Shown here in pieces: positions 46,284 to 57,369 of a stretch of 64,000 nt of DNA. The DNA is taken from the NCBI RefSeq assembly GCF_003573695.1, contig NC_039367.1:28482442-28546441 (forward strand), written 5' to 3'. The notes beneath the pieces were generated by a model. It had not been told where the DNA came from, did no database searches, and worked only from the letters and a program-made list of their open reading frames with translations. A program made the translations under genes and the position numbers. Positions within the stretch are counted from its first letter, which is position 1; every line of letters starts with the position of its first letter. The DNA comes from Papaver somniferum (Eukaryota; Streptophyta; Magnoliopsida; Ranunculales; Papaveraceae).

Positions 46284-47779
46284 TCAAGTTGTGTTGGGGT
46301 GAAAAATGTCTTGTTCACCACAATTGACCTTTGGATTATCATGAAAGAGATCACTTTTAGATCCTTTCACATCCAATTCCATTTTTCCAAAAATCTTGTT
46401 AAGTTCCAACATCATGGATACTGCCTTCTCCATAGTCATGGAATTTTCTGGAAGATCATTCCTTTTCACACTCAAAGCATCATTAGCTTTCTTTGGTACC
46501 CACTTCTGAGTGCGTTTAGGAACAACCGGAACCTTCTTCCCATTACTCTCTTCAATATTTCTCGGAAGAGAATTGGATTAACTATTCTTTTGCAGTTTAG
46601 TCTTTCTTCAATTGGGAGCATCGGATCTTGTCTTCGTCTTTACGAAGATAACCTTTTGATAACCATTACGATTGTGAAAAGGCTTCGTATAACGTTTATA
46701 GGCAAATATAGGTTTATCACAGCAACGATCCCTTTGCCTAAAGGTTGGAAATTTACAACCTGTACTGTTAAGGGGATTAGCCTTAGCATATGATCTTGGT
46801 TTCATAACTTCTTGCGATGCCCAAACAAGAACATCATGAAGTTTATTATTCCTTATACAAAAACGACATTTCCTTTCCAGGTGACCTTTAATTCCGCAAT
46901 AATGGCAAAATATAAGGAATGTTCTTACCTCGATCCGTATGTGCTGACTTTGGAGGTTTATATTATTTTCTCTTTTGAACCTTAATTGCCGGTGAAGGTA
47001 TTTCACTTTTTCCATCAGTGGAAACCTTTTGTTGAGAAGAATCACTAGCCTTGACAAATTTTACCTCTTTGCTAATAATTAGAGCATCCATTCCCTTATA
47101 TCCTAATCCTCGTGTATCACGATGATTTTTACTTGCTTCTAGCATAGTGGTTAATTTGCTTGAACTAGTATTTGAACTTTTTCAAGTCATCTTCCAACAT
47201 CTTGATTTTATCAAGAGCAGCAGCTAAATCATCCTCAAGGCGCTTTTCTCGAGCGAGACAAGCACTTTCTTTTTCATCAAAACTAATTTGTTGAGAGTTA
47301 AACCTTGCTTCAGATTCTGCAAGTTTCTCTTCCAACAAAAAGTACTTTTGGTAAATATTATCACATTCAAGTGGCTTCATACGTAGGTTTTCCTCAGAAT
47401 CCTTGAGGATCGATTCGATATAACGATTCGATAAATAAACACCTGCGTAACATCTTCTCAATTTCTTGTTTTCTCGACAGAGAGGAGTCATAATAGGTGA
47501 GACATGATAAGTTGTAATCTTCTTCATCTTCCACGAATCCAAAAACTTAACATACTCTGAGACTTTCTCATCAACATCTCTATCAATATCTGAATCACCT
47601 TCATCAGAAAGTTCATCCAACTGTTCTTCTAGAAGAGTTTCCCAATCAACAGTTTTTAATATCAAGAGAATGTTTAGATATTGACTTAGATGTGATAGTT
47701 CTTTCAGGTTAATCCAAGCTTTTAGAATCATCTGGTAATTTCTGAACTGGTACGTTATTAGAGATAGACTCGTCCATAA
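46284..47779 (-). pseudogene. E2 late-gag pseudogene (coiled coil, CCHC, SIRE-type)
   Basis: Reading starts at ATG 47779 with MDESISNNVPVQKL, similar to the E1 gag start, then jumps past the UBN2 domain. What follows is an acidic stretch (EGDSDIDRDVDEK), a long coiled coil (47520-47170), TRGLGYKGMDALIISKEVKF, one CCHC knuckle CHYCGIKGHLERKCR near 46900, a His/Asn/Arg-rich basic region and QKWVPKK near 46505. The order acidic patch, coiled coil, RGLGY, CCHC, KWVPK is that of the second half of SIRE-type gag. At least three frameshifts or stops break it. The UBN2 part seems to have been deleted. Confidence 0.78.
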
Positions 47780-47841
47780 TCAGGTCAATACAAACACAGA
47801 CTTATAAGGTCTTTAACGTGTTTGCCTGCTCTGATACCAAT

Positions 47842-50258
47842 TGAAAAAACGGGGGTCTAACAACACCACCCAAAATTTCGCTTAGCAATCTGTATGGAAA
47901 AAATCGAATACATTTTTAAGAGAATCAACAAGACTCAGTCAATTAAAAGTATATCAACGAGTTTATATCTCTCTCTTGATTTGATTTACTCAAGCAGGAA
48001 CTGCGAGTTCTAATCAAACACAAGGAATAACTTGGATGGTACCAAAGACCAATATCCAAGGATCAATCAATTTAATCAACAACCAAAGACTGGATATTCT
48101 AATTGATGACATAAACGCACAAACTGTATTATTTCAATTATAAATATAAAACAATATAATGCGGAAATAGAAATAACACAGACACCAGAATTTTGTTAAT
48201 AAGGAAACTGCAAATGCAGAAAAAACCCGGGAACTAGTCCAGATTGAACACACACTGTATTAAACCGCTACGGACACTATCATACTCTAATCTAACTTCA
48301 GACTGGACTGTAGTTGAACCCCAATCAGTCTCCCACTGATCCAAGGTATAGTTGTACTCCCTACGCCTCTGATCCCAGCAGGATACTGCCCACTTGATTC
48401 CCTTAGATGATCTCACCCAAAATTAAGAGTTGCAACGACCCAAAGTCGAAGACTTGATAATAAACAAATCTGTCTCACATACACAAGTCTATCAAAGGAT
48501 CAATCTGTCTCCCACATATAAACCCTAAAAGGTTTTGTTCTGTCTTTTGATAATAATCAAGGTGAACAGGAACTAATTGATAATCCGGTCTTATATTCCC
48601 GAAGAACATCCTAGAGTTATCAATCACCTCACAACAATCTTAATCGTATGGTAGCGAAACAAGATGTTGCGGAATCACAAAAAATGAGACGAATACGTTT
48701 GTGATTACTTTTTATATCTTGCCTATCAGAGATATCAATCTCAAGACAATCAATCTGATTGTACTCGTACGATAGAAGATGCAAGATCAGATCACACAAC
48801 TATGATAAAAGTAGTATCGATTTGGCATCACAATCCCAATGAAGTCTTTAAGTCGCTAACCTGGTTTTAGAAGAAGAAAATCAAAGGTTACAGGAGAACC
48901 GACTCTAGCATGCAAACTAGTATCACACGTGAGGTGTGGGGATTAGTTTTGCACAGATACTATAGTTCCCCTTACATAGTATTTCAAATCAGGGTTTGCA
49001 ATTAAGTTACCTTGGTAACAAAGCAATCAATATCCACCGTTAGATGAAAACCTTATTTAGATTCAACCTAATATTTCTCAATCGTTAGATCGAAAACTTA
49101 GCTTGTTACACAGCTTCTAGGTTTGTTAACCGTACCCAAACGTATGCACTTGTTGGTTCAACAATAATTAACCAAAAGATTAGCCATATGAGCATTCTAT
49201 ATCAACCACGTTCTTCTTCACCATAACTAGTTCAAATGATTTCAAATGAACTAGTTAGAGAATTTTTCAATTGCAAGAAAACCTCATGTACTACACAAGA
49301 CACAATTGAAGCAAAGATGATTTGATTCACTTGAATCGGTTCATGAAATTTTATATCCATGGTTTGCAAACTGCATTCCTTAGTAATTTTTTAAGTTTAA
49401 GTTCAGAAATCATCTTCAGATATATAACCTTCTCAAGTTCGCAGACTAGGTTCACGGACTTAAGTTACCGGGCAGAGTTTACAAACTCCGGCAGAAATTC
49501 TCGGGTATGAGAATTTTGCCGGTTCGCGGACTGGGTTCGCGTACTTAGTTTCACGCAAGTAGTTTGTCAACTCCAGCAGAAACTCTCGGTTTGAGAACTT
49601 CGGCAGTTCGCGGACTTGGCTCACGCCATTCTTCTGGTTCTGTGGATCAACAAAGTTCGCAAACTTTGTTTCAAGGAATATGACCTATACATAAATGTGT
49701 TTCCACAATAATGCTTATGTCCACCATTGGTTATGTAATCTACACTCTCATTTCAATCATTGAAACATTCTTAGAGGACGTTATACAGTTGTTACACCAT
49801 TTCTCGTCAAAGCAATTTTCAAGATGATTGAAACATATCATGAATTTCATCACATGGTAAAGATAAACTTGGTTAAAGAGAAAATCTATAAGCGAGGTAT
49901 ACTCGGCTCGAAATACCAAATGTGTATAGTCAAAGTCTACATATATATATATATATATATATATAGAATACGACTTCTTGTCTCAAAGAGTAGGAGATAG
50001 AGTAGATAAACTTTTGAGTGATAGATAAGTTCAAGTCTTCAAAAACCTTTTTGTCGAGAAGTTCCACCGGTTCCTTGAGTAGTTCTTCTACTTGTATGAT
50101 GAATCTCCATGAAGTCCTTGAGCTCAACTACACTTTCTATCCTAGTCAGAGACTTAGCTATAATAGACTAGAAAAAGACTTACATTTTTGATTATTAACA
50201 TTGACAAACATGCTTGAGATAGCAACACATGCGAGTTCGACCGAGCAATGCTCTATCA
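47842..50258 (-). repeat. E2 5' LTR
   Basis: 2417 bp, the partner of 41470-43896. It carries a long uninterrupted (AT)n tract at about 49940-49964 and the TTCGCGGAC-type array at about 49430-49620. Confidence 0.88.
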
Positions 50259-51469
50259 CGAACTAATTTCCCTGGTTAGTGAACTAGGCACTTTTAGGTA
50301 TGTTCCTGGACACCCAAACGTATTGAGTTCACGGACCACTTTTTATAATTTGTGAACTAGTTTGTATTGTGGTATTAATGAACTTCAATATTTTCTTAAT
50401 GGTTCATGGACCTTACTTGGTCCAGTGTGAGCTAACTTTTTTGCACGGTTCTTCCATCGAAAAATACGCTGGTGAACATCCTTCTTCGTATTACAAGGAA
50501 AACTTCTCACTTTCTTACACGATTCTATTATTTGGAATCAATCTATACTGAGAATTTAAAGTTTACTTGAGATTAAATCAATACATAAACATAGGAACTA
50601 GTTCACGAACTTTCTTTGATCACTCTCACGATATCGAAATAATAAGAATCACTGAAACCAAGTCCAGCACCGAAACAATCACGTCATCAGTCTGCATAAT
50701 AATTTCTTCCGTGTGCATGAACGACCTACCAGAATACCAACATCCAAAGAGTCTGAATTTTTCCTAGACTTCAAGCATATGTTGTTTACAAATTTTGCAG
50801 TCTGCTAGTCGCAGAGAAAAAAATGGTAACACTGAAAATACTAAATGACATATTGTAACACCCGCACTTTTCGTAAGATGGAGCTTCATCTCAAACTTGT
50901 GTTGCGCGGCTCGCCCATAAAAGAAATTTTACATCATGGTACTTCATGCTAGAGATATGTTGGACAAAAGTTGAGGATTGTCCAAGAATTGAAATTGCAC
51001 TACTATGTTGCAGTTCCCGAAACTCGTTATTTGGAAAGCAGGTGGACTTGGTACTTGTACGATCTCTCTTCGTTTTATATTTGTATAAATGTCAATAAGG
51101 AATATTAAGAAATGAGTGTTGGTTGAAGGTGCATTAAGCAGAGATGCATCCTTAAACTACAAAGCTTGTCCGGGAAGCATATATGGTGCAAAAGCATCAT
51201 TATGTTGTTTCTCTTACTTAAGAGATCTTCATCATGTGTGGGCATGATTGCTGGTGCATCACCAAACCAAAAATGCATCCGAATAATGCAAAATGAAGGA
51301 AAGGTGAACGGTACAATAATTTGTATGGCTCGAGATAGAGAACGCATACTTGTGAACTAAATGTCCCAATGATGCATATTATTATGCATACTTTGTGAAA
51401 AACCCTTTGTCCTATAGGGACTAGGCTTTGCTTGGATTTCGTATGAACTACGGTATGTGCTTGATCTGA
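50259..51469. other. repeat tract and intergenic sequence right of E2
   Basis: The first 120 bases continue the loose GTGAACTA/TTCACGGAC tract found left of E2. After that no gene or element end is clear. Short open frames at 51166-51360 and 51105-51347 overlap on opposite strands and show no recognisable motif. Confidence 0.5.
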
Positions 51470-52400
51470 AAAGAAGAGGGTACCAGGTACACCACCAACT
51501 TTTTTTTTCGGAAACCTATATGGAAAAATCATTGTATTAATTAATGTAGATAACCCTATAAGATCTTGTACTTGATTTATAAACAAGTTTACTTGGGCGG
51601 TCTCGAAAATCAGCATCGAAGAATCAACCTAGTATGTACCGAAACTGTAGACGAACCGAGTTCCAACAAGAACAAGTCTTGTAATATAAGTATGCTCTAA
51701 TATATGAATTCACAAGAATAAAACTTGTAGGTTTTGAAAAGTTTGAGCTTGAAAAACTGTCTAGGTTGTTTAATGTACTACTTGTGATATTATAAATATA
51801 AACAATATAACGCGAAAAAAAATATCACAAGACACCAGAAATTTTGTTAATGAGGAAAACTAAAATGTGCAGAAAAAGCCCACGACACCTCTTTGTATTA
51901 AGCCGTTACAAACATCCTACTATCATACTTCGAGTTGGAATGTAATTGAGACCGATTCGACCCTACGAGCAATTCAGCTCGTGCTCCTTAAGTTACTTGG
52001 ATATCACAAGACCATACTTACTTGATTCCATTAGATGATGTCCTTTACAGGCCTATGAGTCTGTTTCAACCCCAAGGGAATACATTTAACTATTATGCAT
52101 CTAACAGATAGCCTATTGATTCCCTTCAAAAAGATATTCAAATAAGATAATGGAAAATTTTTGCCTATGAGGGATCTTCAAGTTAAAGAAGGTATCAAGC
52201 AAAACTCAAAACAATTTGGATAACTTACTCTGTTCAAAGTTATAGAGATGCCTAATCGATTTTACCTCACAAAAAAAATCTAAACAAATCTTAAAAGTTT
52301 TTAGATATCTATCTTGTGGAATCACAACTTCAGTGCATACATTCAACTTAATACCGAAGCGAAGTAAGGATGTTGGAAATAGGCTTGCAATGGCATATGT
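51470..52400 (-). mobile_element. LTR fragment of the same family as 18391-18789
   Basis: It has the same phrase order as 18391-18789 and extends further through the conserved LTR block (ACACCAGAAATTTTGTTAAT, GTATTAAGCCGTTAC, GATTCCATTAGATGATG) to CAAGTCCAAGAAATGCAC near 52420. No matching second LTR or internal region is present. Confidence 0.62.
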
Positions 52401-52542
52401 GCAAGTCCAAGAAATGCACTAGGGATTGTTTATATTAAAATCTTCAATGAGTATTTTGTAATGAGACTACAAAATTTTCCTTCAAAGAAAATGAATAAGT
52501 TGGAAGAGTTAGCCAACTATTGTGCATAAGAAAGTCCATAAC

Positions 52543-52860
52543 TTATATGCCAGTTACTTTGCAAATCGTGTTGGACTTAGGTAGACATTCCTGAGTAGGT
52601 AGACACTGGAACTGATCACCCCCATACCTATTTTGACAAAGTGTGTTTTCAGGTTGACTAACTCCCAGTACATTAGTGGCAACCCGACAAGGTCGTTTGT
52701 TAGACTTCGGCAGACTTGCATCCGACTCTTCTGGCATTATACTTTGGTCCTCACAATACTTCTCTAAGAAATGCTTGTCATGTTCGATGACCGTCGCCAA
52801 ACTATGAATTTTGGGGATTCCTGGATGTTTCGGTGTGGGAGGTGCGCCTAGGATCATGTA
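52543..52860 (-). other. unassigned open frame, possible gene remnant
   Basis: An uninterrupted minus-strand frame of about 105 codons from the region of LGAPPTPKHPGIPKIH to CKVTGI. Composition is mixed and charged (HDKHFLEKYCEDQS, then MPEESDASLPKSNKRPCR), more protein-like than the AT-rich surroundings. I do not recognise it. No splice partner or promoter is evident. Confidence 0.28.
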
Positions 52861-53557
52861 TTGAGATATCCTTTTGGCAATCCTGAGTATATAGTATGGA
52901 CATATGATTAATAGAATACAACTCTCTTCGTTATACAATGTATTCTCCTATATTTATCTCTTGTTCTTATTAACTTACGCTACTTGGTTATATATTATCC
53001 AAATATTTAACAACTACGTAATTAAAGTCCTAATTCAGTTGAAGTAGTGTTTGATGGTGAGTACAATACGAAACACTTTAAGCTGGCCAAGTTTTTTTTT
53101 TTTTTAATTAAAATTTAAGAAATATTGGTCTAAGAAAAATATTTCTCGGACCATATTGGAAAAACATTTTCCTCATATCTCAAGTGTAATTCACTTTGGA
53201 CGAAAAAAGTGCCAATAACCTTTGGGGCTTAATATTATCAAAATAAAATAAAATAAAATTGATTTTCTATAATACAGTGGTAAATTCAGGTACCAATGAC
53301 CTGACCTATGTTTTTCCAACTGGAACGAGGTTATAAATTCTTCTTAGGCATTTATTTTCTCTGTTTTATTTTTGTTATGGTGATCTTCTTCGTATTGGCT
53401 ACTTTATAGCATAGTTGTACTCTTGTTGACATATTCTTTCCGCGTTTTTTTTTTTGTAATTTGATCTTTTTTTTTCTTAACATACTGAGCCTTTTTTTTA
53501 TTTTTTACCTGACCCGAATTCGAAACTTATCAACATCAAATTCCTTGCCCATCATCA

Positions 53558-53584
53558 GGCCTATTCCTATGCACATGCCAAAAA
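53558..53584 (+). repeat. left terminal inverted repeat
   Basis: The inverted partner is 56796-56822. The arms differ at one base (GCC versus GTC after ACAT). Confidence 0.92.
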
Positions 53585-53699
53585 CCGATATTTGGCATAT
53601 ATGCACCCACTATGGGTATGCCAAACTTCCAAACTCATATGCGTATATGTCAGGAATAACATATAGGCATACACGATGGAGTTTCCAGTGAGTGATATA

Positions 53700-53790
53700 G
53701 TTTCCATCGCTCGATGGTCATAATAACGCTCGTTGATCTTTAAAGCGCCAACGCTAGTCAAGCTATCGCTCGTTGGTCTGATCATCACTT
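53700..53790. repeat. subterminal CGCTCG motif cluster, left
   Basis: ATCGCTCGATGGTC, AACGCTCGTTGATC, AACGCTAGTC and ATCGCTCGTTGGTC lie within 90 bases. The same motif recurs in the right subterminal region (about 56640-56730: ATAGCGATAC, ATCGCTCGATG, AACGCTCGCTAG). Confidence 0.75.
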
Positions 53791-53827
53791 ATCAGATCTT
53801 TATCCAATGACTATTATTTTTCCCCTC

Positions 53828-53835
53828 TATAAATA
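53828..53835 (+). promoter_or_regulatory. TATA box of the Myb-like gene
   Basis: TATAAATA, 126 bases before the ATG at 53954, with a C/A-rich leader between. Confidence 0.6.
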
Positions 53836-53953
53836 CCTAGTTTCAATCTCATTTCAACTCACACCAGAATTTCTAAATCTCTCTAGAAGCTCAATCTTCT
53901 TCTTCAAATCTAAAACAATCACACATTCTCTACAATTCTTTGTTTCTTGTAAC

Positions 53954-54937
53954 ATGGATTCACAATCTCAAATTCAAGGCAAAGGAAAAGCTAAAAAAAG
54001 CAAAGTCCGTGGTGCAAAATACAACATGATAGAGGATGAATGCATTTGTCGTAATTATATTTTTTTTACCCAAGATTGTATCGATGGTGCACAATGACAT
54101 GGTAACACCATGTGGGAAAATATATTTCGTAAATATGAAGAGCAAACCATGAACATCAATGGTCTTGATGTAAAAGGATTGGCAGAACACTTCATTGTAA
54201 TCAACAGGAAGTAGCCGCTTATTTTTCATTGATAATGCAAGCCAAGAGCAGCAGGCAAGGAGAGTGGTCAGGTGGATGTTGATTTAGAAAGAAAGGTTCA
54301 TACAGATTGGCAGCGAAAACATGGTAAACAGTTCGCTTACGAAAGTTGTTATCATATTTTGAAGGGGTTGAACAAATATAATCCATATTTCTTATCAACT
54401 AATCAGCAAGTACCTGAAAGGTCACCATATAATTCTTCTCCCTCAACACCAAATTCTTCACCATTTTCACCAGGTCCATCAAATTCTTCACCAGATACCG
54501 CAAGAAACCCAAATGGTAACTTAGTTTTTAGTAATTATGATGATGGTAAGAGAAAACTGCCAGGGAGGAACAATGCAAGACTAGCTAGAAAATTAGCTCA
54601 AGAAGGAGGCAGTTCCGGTGGATTTAACATGGCGGAGTTTATGGAACATCAAAAGACCATCGAGAAGCAAAGAGCAGTTGATAGGAAATTTCAAAACGTG
54701 GAGAGTAAAAAAAGTCGTCTTTCTCAAGAAAAATTTGGGTTTGACTATGATAAGCATAACATTCTTCAAGCTAACACTTCAATTATGAACGCCCAGCAAT
54801 AACATGTGTGGCAAATTGAATTTGACAGAATTCAAGCACATATTGAACAACAAGCTGGATTTACTAATAACAATGGTGACGATGGTGGGGATGGAACTAA
54901 TGATGAGTTTGATGTAGTGGTTCCTCTAGATGATTGA
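53954..54937 (+). pseudogene. Myb/SANT-like accessory protein pseudogene of the Harbinger element
   Basis: One frame from the ATG at 53954 to the TGA at 54935-54937 matches the Myb-like partner protein of plant PIF/Harbinger elements. It runs from MDSQSQIQGKGKAKKSKVRG through IEDECICRNYIF, TMWENIFRKYEEQTMNINGL, KGLAEHF, VHTDWQRKHGKQFAYESCY and HILKGLNKYNPYF to a Ser/Pro-rich linker, a basic patch (KRKLPGRNNARLARKLAQEG) and an acidic tail. There are stops at about 54095, 54212 and 54231-54236, and another at 54800. The remaining codons are in phase, so decay was by point mutation only. Confidence 0.88.
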
Positions 54938-55327
54938 TGTATTAAATTAAGTTTTAATTTGAAGTATTGTATTTTAATTTGATATGTTGTTGTTGCATTC
55001 CACTTAATATTAGTTTGAAATGAAAATTTGATTAATTTGAAATGTTATTGCTCATTAACTTAAATAAGTCTATTACTCATTAACTTAAATAAAAATACAT
55101 AACTTAAATAAAAATAAATAACTCAAATTAAAATACATAACTTATATAAAAATACATATAACTCATTGTCTTCCATGCTCTGCCCAAAAATTCAATCTCA
55201 TATCTTCTCTTAAATTGTCATACAAATTTCGGTTCTGAATGTAATTAGTCATTTGAGCGTAATTCCTTGCAGGGACACCTCTTTATGGTTGAATCTCCGG
55301 CCTCAAATCTTCATATTCATAGTTAGT
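54938..55327. other. intergenic spacer of the Harbinger element
   Basis: A 390-base A/T-rich spacer between the convergent genes with tandem AAAATACATAACTTAAATA-like units at 55080-55160, where both transcripts would end. Confidence 0.6.
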
Positions 55328-56457
55328 TCACTTTGAACCACGACGGGTTTCCTGAATTATCATGTTATGAAGAACTATGTAAGTGAGCATAGTCTTATCC
55401 ATTTCACGAGGACTCAACCCACGATATGGGCCATAAATGATAGCGAACTTCCTCTTCAAAATTCCAAAAGCGCGTTCTACATCCTTCCTCGCTGACATTT
55501 GGGCATTGTTAAAATGGCGGTATGAACGTCTCAATGCACCGGCAGGAGGCTGACGGTAGCATTGAACCAAGGTGGACCATTTTGGGTAGATACCATCTGC
55601 AAGATAATAGCCATGAGTGCACTGGTGGGCGTTGATCATGAAATGGACTTGGGGACAAATTCCATGCTTCAAATCTTCAAACAGAGGCAACTTTTGCAAA
55701 ACATTGATATCATTTTGTGAACCCGAAAGACCAAACAAAGGGTGCCATATCCAACAATCATAAGAAGCAGCTTCAAGGATAATTGTTGGTTTTGAATAAT
55801 GACCCTTATATTGACCGGCCCAATAAACATGGCATCCTTGCCATGCCCAATGCATACAATCGAGACTACCTAACATTCTTGGGAATCCCCTTTCCTCATT
55901 CTCCCTCAATATTTCTCTAAAATCTTCCTCGGTTGGTTTTCGTAAATATGTTGAACCAAAATGATTAATCATTACTTCACAAAACAATGAAAGGTAAGTG
56001 AATGAAGTTGTTTTACCCATACGAAGGTACTCATCGTTCGCATCCACTGGAGTCCCATAACCTAGAATCCTTAAAGACGAAATAACTTTTTGTTCAGGAC
56101 TATGACCTCTAATATTGAGTGCATCAAACTGATAATTAAATTGGGTTCTACTCGACAAAGCTCTTCAATAGTCTTTATCACCAGATGACGAGACATACGG
56201 AATCGACCTTGAAAATTTTGATCAGAGTACACACAATTGAGAAGAAAATAATCATGCATCAGCTTCTGATAGTAAAATTCCCTCTCTCGATACGTATACC
56301 TTCTTGAGAATACTTCTTGTGGCTCTGGAACTCTAGGTATTTGACCTGTATGTACAAGCATCAGAGTATCAATTAGTTTATTATCTTCGGCTTCCACATC
56401 ATCAAGTTCTTGCAACCTCCTTCGATGCATTTCTTGTTGTAATCTAAACCGATTCAT
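55328..56457 (-). pseudogene. PIF/Harbinger DDE transposase, one frameshift
   Basis: The protein begins at ATG 56457 (MNRFRLQQEMHRRRLQELDD) and runs through YYQKLMHDYF, FQGRFRMSRHLVIKTIEELC. It then shifts frame between about 56160 and 56115, resuming with FDALNIRGHSPEQKVISSLR. The DDE domain follows complete: MLGSLDCMHWAWQGCHVYWA (first Asp), GSQNDINVL, YYLADGIYPKW (second Asp), KDVERAFGILKRKFAI (Glu), then YIVLHNMIIQE and a TGA at 55328. These are the catalytic residues expected for the DDE_Tnp_4 (Harbinger) family. Apart from the one indel the sequence of about 375 residues is open. Confidence 0.93.
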
Positions 56458-56585
56458 AATAACATTCCTCTCTTCATTGGATCTCGCTATTGATGATTAT
56501 GAAATTTAAAATGAGAATAGAAATAGAGAAATTGGTGAAATATAGGTTGAAGTAGGTGTGAGTAACTTGGAGAAATACGAGGGCG

Positions 56586-56594
56586 TATATATAG
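56586..56594 (-). promoter_or_regulatory. TATA box of the transposase gene
   Basis: TATATATA on the minus strand, about 130 bases before the ATG at 56457. Confidence 0.6.
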
Positions 56595-56795
56595 AAACCA
56601 GTAGGGGGAAATAACCGTTGCAAAATATCGATTGGGCGAATAATCATAATATAGCGATACTATTTACATCGCTCGATGTAATGTCCAACGTCATCGATAT
56701 TCACAATAACGCTCGCTAGAAAGTCGATCAGTCTGTGGTTTTCTCATAATGGCACAATTGATTTGCCATGCCACCTGGTGTGCTAAATACCTTCT

Positions 56796-56822
56796 TTTTT
56801 GACATGTGCATAGGAATAGGCC
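56796..56822 (-). repeat. right terminal inverted repeat
   Basis: Reverse complement of 53558-53584 with one mismatch; followed by TCA. Confidence 0.92.
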
Positions 56823-57270
56823 TCATCATCTTTAAAAAAAAATACAAAAAATAACCGAAATAACGTATTTTCAACACAAAACAGACCACCTACAATTTAC
56901 TCCGATTATATCGATTAGTGTACACTCCTGTCCGAGAAAACCTCACATTTGTTGAATTCTTTTCAACTCCCGATGTCTCTCTCTTTCTTTTCTTTTACAC
57001 AGTGAGCAGTGAGACTGAGGCGTAGTGATCAGTCAGTCTGTCTGTCACCCACCTCTCTTAGACTCTTCCTTCCTTCTTCTTCTTCTCTTTGCTCTTCTCT
57101 TCTTCCTTCCCCCCTTTCTTTTCTTCAGTGGCTTTCATTTTCGTTAACAGTCATTGTCTCGGTTATTTTCCTTAAAAGCATTCCTTCAAAACCATCTTTT
57201 TTGCTCTCATTTCCATTTCAAGGTTACTAATCAAAAAACAAATAAAAACCCACTTCAAATCTCTAACTAG

Positions 57271-57306
57271 ATGTCACTATACATGCTAAAAAAACAACCA
57301 AGTTAG
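57271..57306 (+). promoter_or_regulatory. upstream ORF 1 of the bHLH gene
   Basis: ATG at 57271, eleven codons, TAG at 57304-57306, in the presumed 5' leader. It contains a second in-frame ATG. Its relevance depends on the transcript start, which cannot be read here. Confidence 0.5.
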
Positions 57307-57339
57307 GGTTTTTAGTTTTTAGTCTTCATTTTAGAGCAA

Positions 57340-57369
57340 ATGTCAAGTTTTTTCTTGTTTGGGACTTGA
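57340..57369 (+). promoter_or_regulatory. upstream ORF 2, stop overlapping the bHLH start codon
   Basis: ATG at 57340 starts a nine-codon frame (MSSFFLFGT) whose TGA (57367-57369) shares its A with the main ATG (57369-57371). This TGATG layout can favour or limit reinitiation at the main start. That this happens here is an inference. Confidence 0.6.

Larger units (their letters stand above)
41470..50258 (-). mobile_element. E2: second pol-less LTR retrotransposon of the E1 family
   Basis: 3' LTR 41470-43896, 5' LTR 47842-50258, minus orientation. The primer-binding site is intact at about 47824-47841 (ATTGGTATCAGAGCAGGC on the minus strand) and the polypurine tract is just above 43896. The 3.95-kb interior has only late-gag coding remnants. 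It is the same family as E1 by LTR, primer site and non-coding interior. The 5-base flanks do not match (ATTTT and CGAAC), so a target duplication is not visible. The 3' LTR edge is mutated from TG to TT. Confidence 0.87.
53558..56822. mobile_element. complete PIF/Harbinger DNA transposon
   Basis: Terminal inverted repeats begin GGCCTATTCCTATGCACATG (53558 and, inverted, ending at 56822) with one mismatch over about 27 bases. TCA is present on both outer sides, and a 6-base TCATCA direct repeat surrounds the element; PIF elements make 3-bp duplications. The 3265-bp element carries the two expected genes in convergent orientation, each with its own TATA box in the subterminal region: a Myb-like gene on plus and a DDE transposase on minus. 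Both are broken. Confidence 0.93.

Noticed and set aside
46176..46793. 205-codon plus-strand open frame in E2
   Set aside because: It is antisense to the recognised gag zinc-knuckle region on the minus strand and has no protein family of its own.
53807..54097. Start of the Myb-like ORF upstream of 53954
   Set aside because: The frame is open further upstream but this part is promoter and leader; the ATG at 53954 matches the family start.
57009..57230. 73-codon open frame in the bHLH leader
   Set aside because: It would need a non-ATG start, is Ser/Leu-rich from CT-rich leader sequence and overlaps the expected untranslated region.
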